Source of the DNA: an uncultured Phocaeicola sp.
Lineage (GTDB): Bacteria > Bacteroidota > Bacteroidia > Bacteroidales > Bacteroidaceae
Length of the DNA: 6,042 bases
Direction: 5' to 3'
Assembly (NCBI GenBank): GCA_958434805.1
Contig: CAUBDX010000058.1
Span: 1-6,042, forward strand
Below the pieces are notes generated by a model. It saw only the letters and a program-made list of their open reading frames with translations. It did not search any database and was not told where the DNA came from. Of this stretch, positions 5,776 to 6,042 are shown in pieces (position 1 is the stretch's first letter; each line of letters starts with the position of its first letter). A program made the position numbers and the translations under genes.

Positions 5776-5970
5776 CTATTTGTAATGTGGCTGCGTTCCC
5801 TTATGAAAAGAAGAAATAATTTTGTTCCCTTTATGAAAAACAAGTGCTACACAACCTGCCGGGATAGAACGTTGAAAGCCTTGCTTTACATCATCTATCC
5901 TTAAAAACCAATATTGCTTTATATAAGGAGCGAGCAATTTGGTAGGTTGTATTACTTGAATTTTCTCCAT
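5776..5970 (-). pseudogene. N-terminal remnant of an AraC-type regulator (DUF6597-like)
   Basis: The 64-codon frame encodes the beginning of an AraC-type regulator: LLAPYIKQYWFLRID (residues 12-26) and IPAGCVALVFHKGNKI (36-51) match the N-terminal cupin-like sensor region of Bacteroidales AraC proteins, which are normally about 250-290 aa. It stops with TAG soon after GTQPHYK, and the following 125 bp up to the peptidase gene hold neither the rest of the sensor domain nor the two C-terminal HTH motifs. The missing part cannot be hidden in another frame, because there is no room for it. This points to a deletion or recombination endpoint just downstream of codon 64. The ATG at 5970 is natural, as it places the conserved region at the usual distance. 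It may still be transcribed from a -7-like element just upstream. It is unlikely to bind DNA. Confidence 0.75.
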
Positions 5971-5988
5971 TCTGTTTTAATTATCAAA

Positions 5989-5996
5989 CAAAAGTA
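5989..5996 (-). promoter_or_regulatory. -7-like promoter element upstream of the AraC remnant
   Basis: The minus strand reads TACTTTTG, matching TAnnTTTG, 18 bp before the ATG at 5970. No TTTG is found at the -33 position, so only half of the promoter pattern is present. It is probably what remains of the native araC promoter. Confidence 0.35.
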
Positions 5997-6042
5997 AGAT
6001 TTCTTAGATAGATATTAGGTGTAAAAAAGGGACATTCTAATT

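Noticed and set aside
1..6042. CRISPR arrays, tRNA or rRNA genes, insertion-sequence ends, riboswitches
   Set aside because: No regularly spaced repeats, cloverleaf sequences, transposase motifs or terminal inverted repeats were seen on reading both strands.

Overview
The window looks like part of a mobilizable genetic element from a member of the Bacteroidales (Bacteroides, Parabacteroides or Prevotella type). The basis is the gene set (CHC2/Toprim primase, RHH-type MobC, MOBP-like relaxase, RteC-like regulator, excisionase-like HTH protein), the weak Shine-Dalgarno sites, and two matches to the Bacteroides -7 promoter element TAnnTTTG. No integrase, coupling protein, mating-pair genes, tRNA, rRNA, CRISPR array or insertion sequence is visible. 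This is therefore an internal slice, and the host assignment is inference from protein families.

Left part (1-2936, plus strand): the 3' part of a primase gene is followed by a 145-bp intergenic region with two adjacent hairpins, a good candidate for the transfer origin. Then comes a compact mobilization operon: mobC, a relaxase overlapping it by 35 bp, and a membrane-anchored coiled-coil protein of unknown function starting 4 bp after the relaxase. The operon ends at a hairpin at 2943-2982 shared with a convergent gene.

Middle (2989-4094, minus strand): an excisionase-like HTH protein lies downstream of an rteC-like gene. In CTnDOT-type elements RteC activates the excision operon, so the order fits. 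Here rteC appears doubly damaged. It has no ATG start and runs directly into the stop codon of the upstream gene, and its reading frame breaks at a run of seven A.

Right part (about 4095-6042, minus strand): AT-rich sequence clearly unlike the mobilization backbone. It carries a two-gene operon of a peptidase S51/E-like protein and a WYL-domain regulator joined by an ATGA overlap. The operon is preceded by a good -7 element and an inverted repeat TGACA-N6-TGTCA that may be the regulator's operator. Upstream lies a 64-codon remnant of an AraC-type (DUF6597-like) regulator. The drop in G+C near 4040-4094 coincides with the lost rteC start, which suggests this segment is cargo joined to the element inside rteC.

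The parts that deserve a second look are the rteC junction and frameshift, the oriT candidate, the unrecognised third mobilization gene, and the peptidase-WYL cargo operon with its palindrome.
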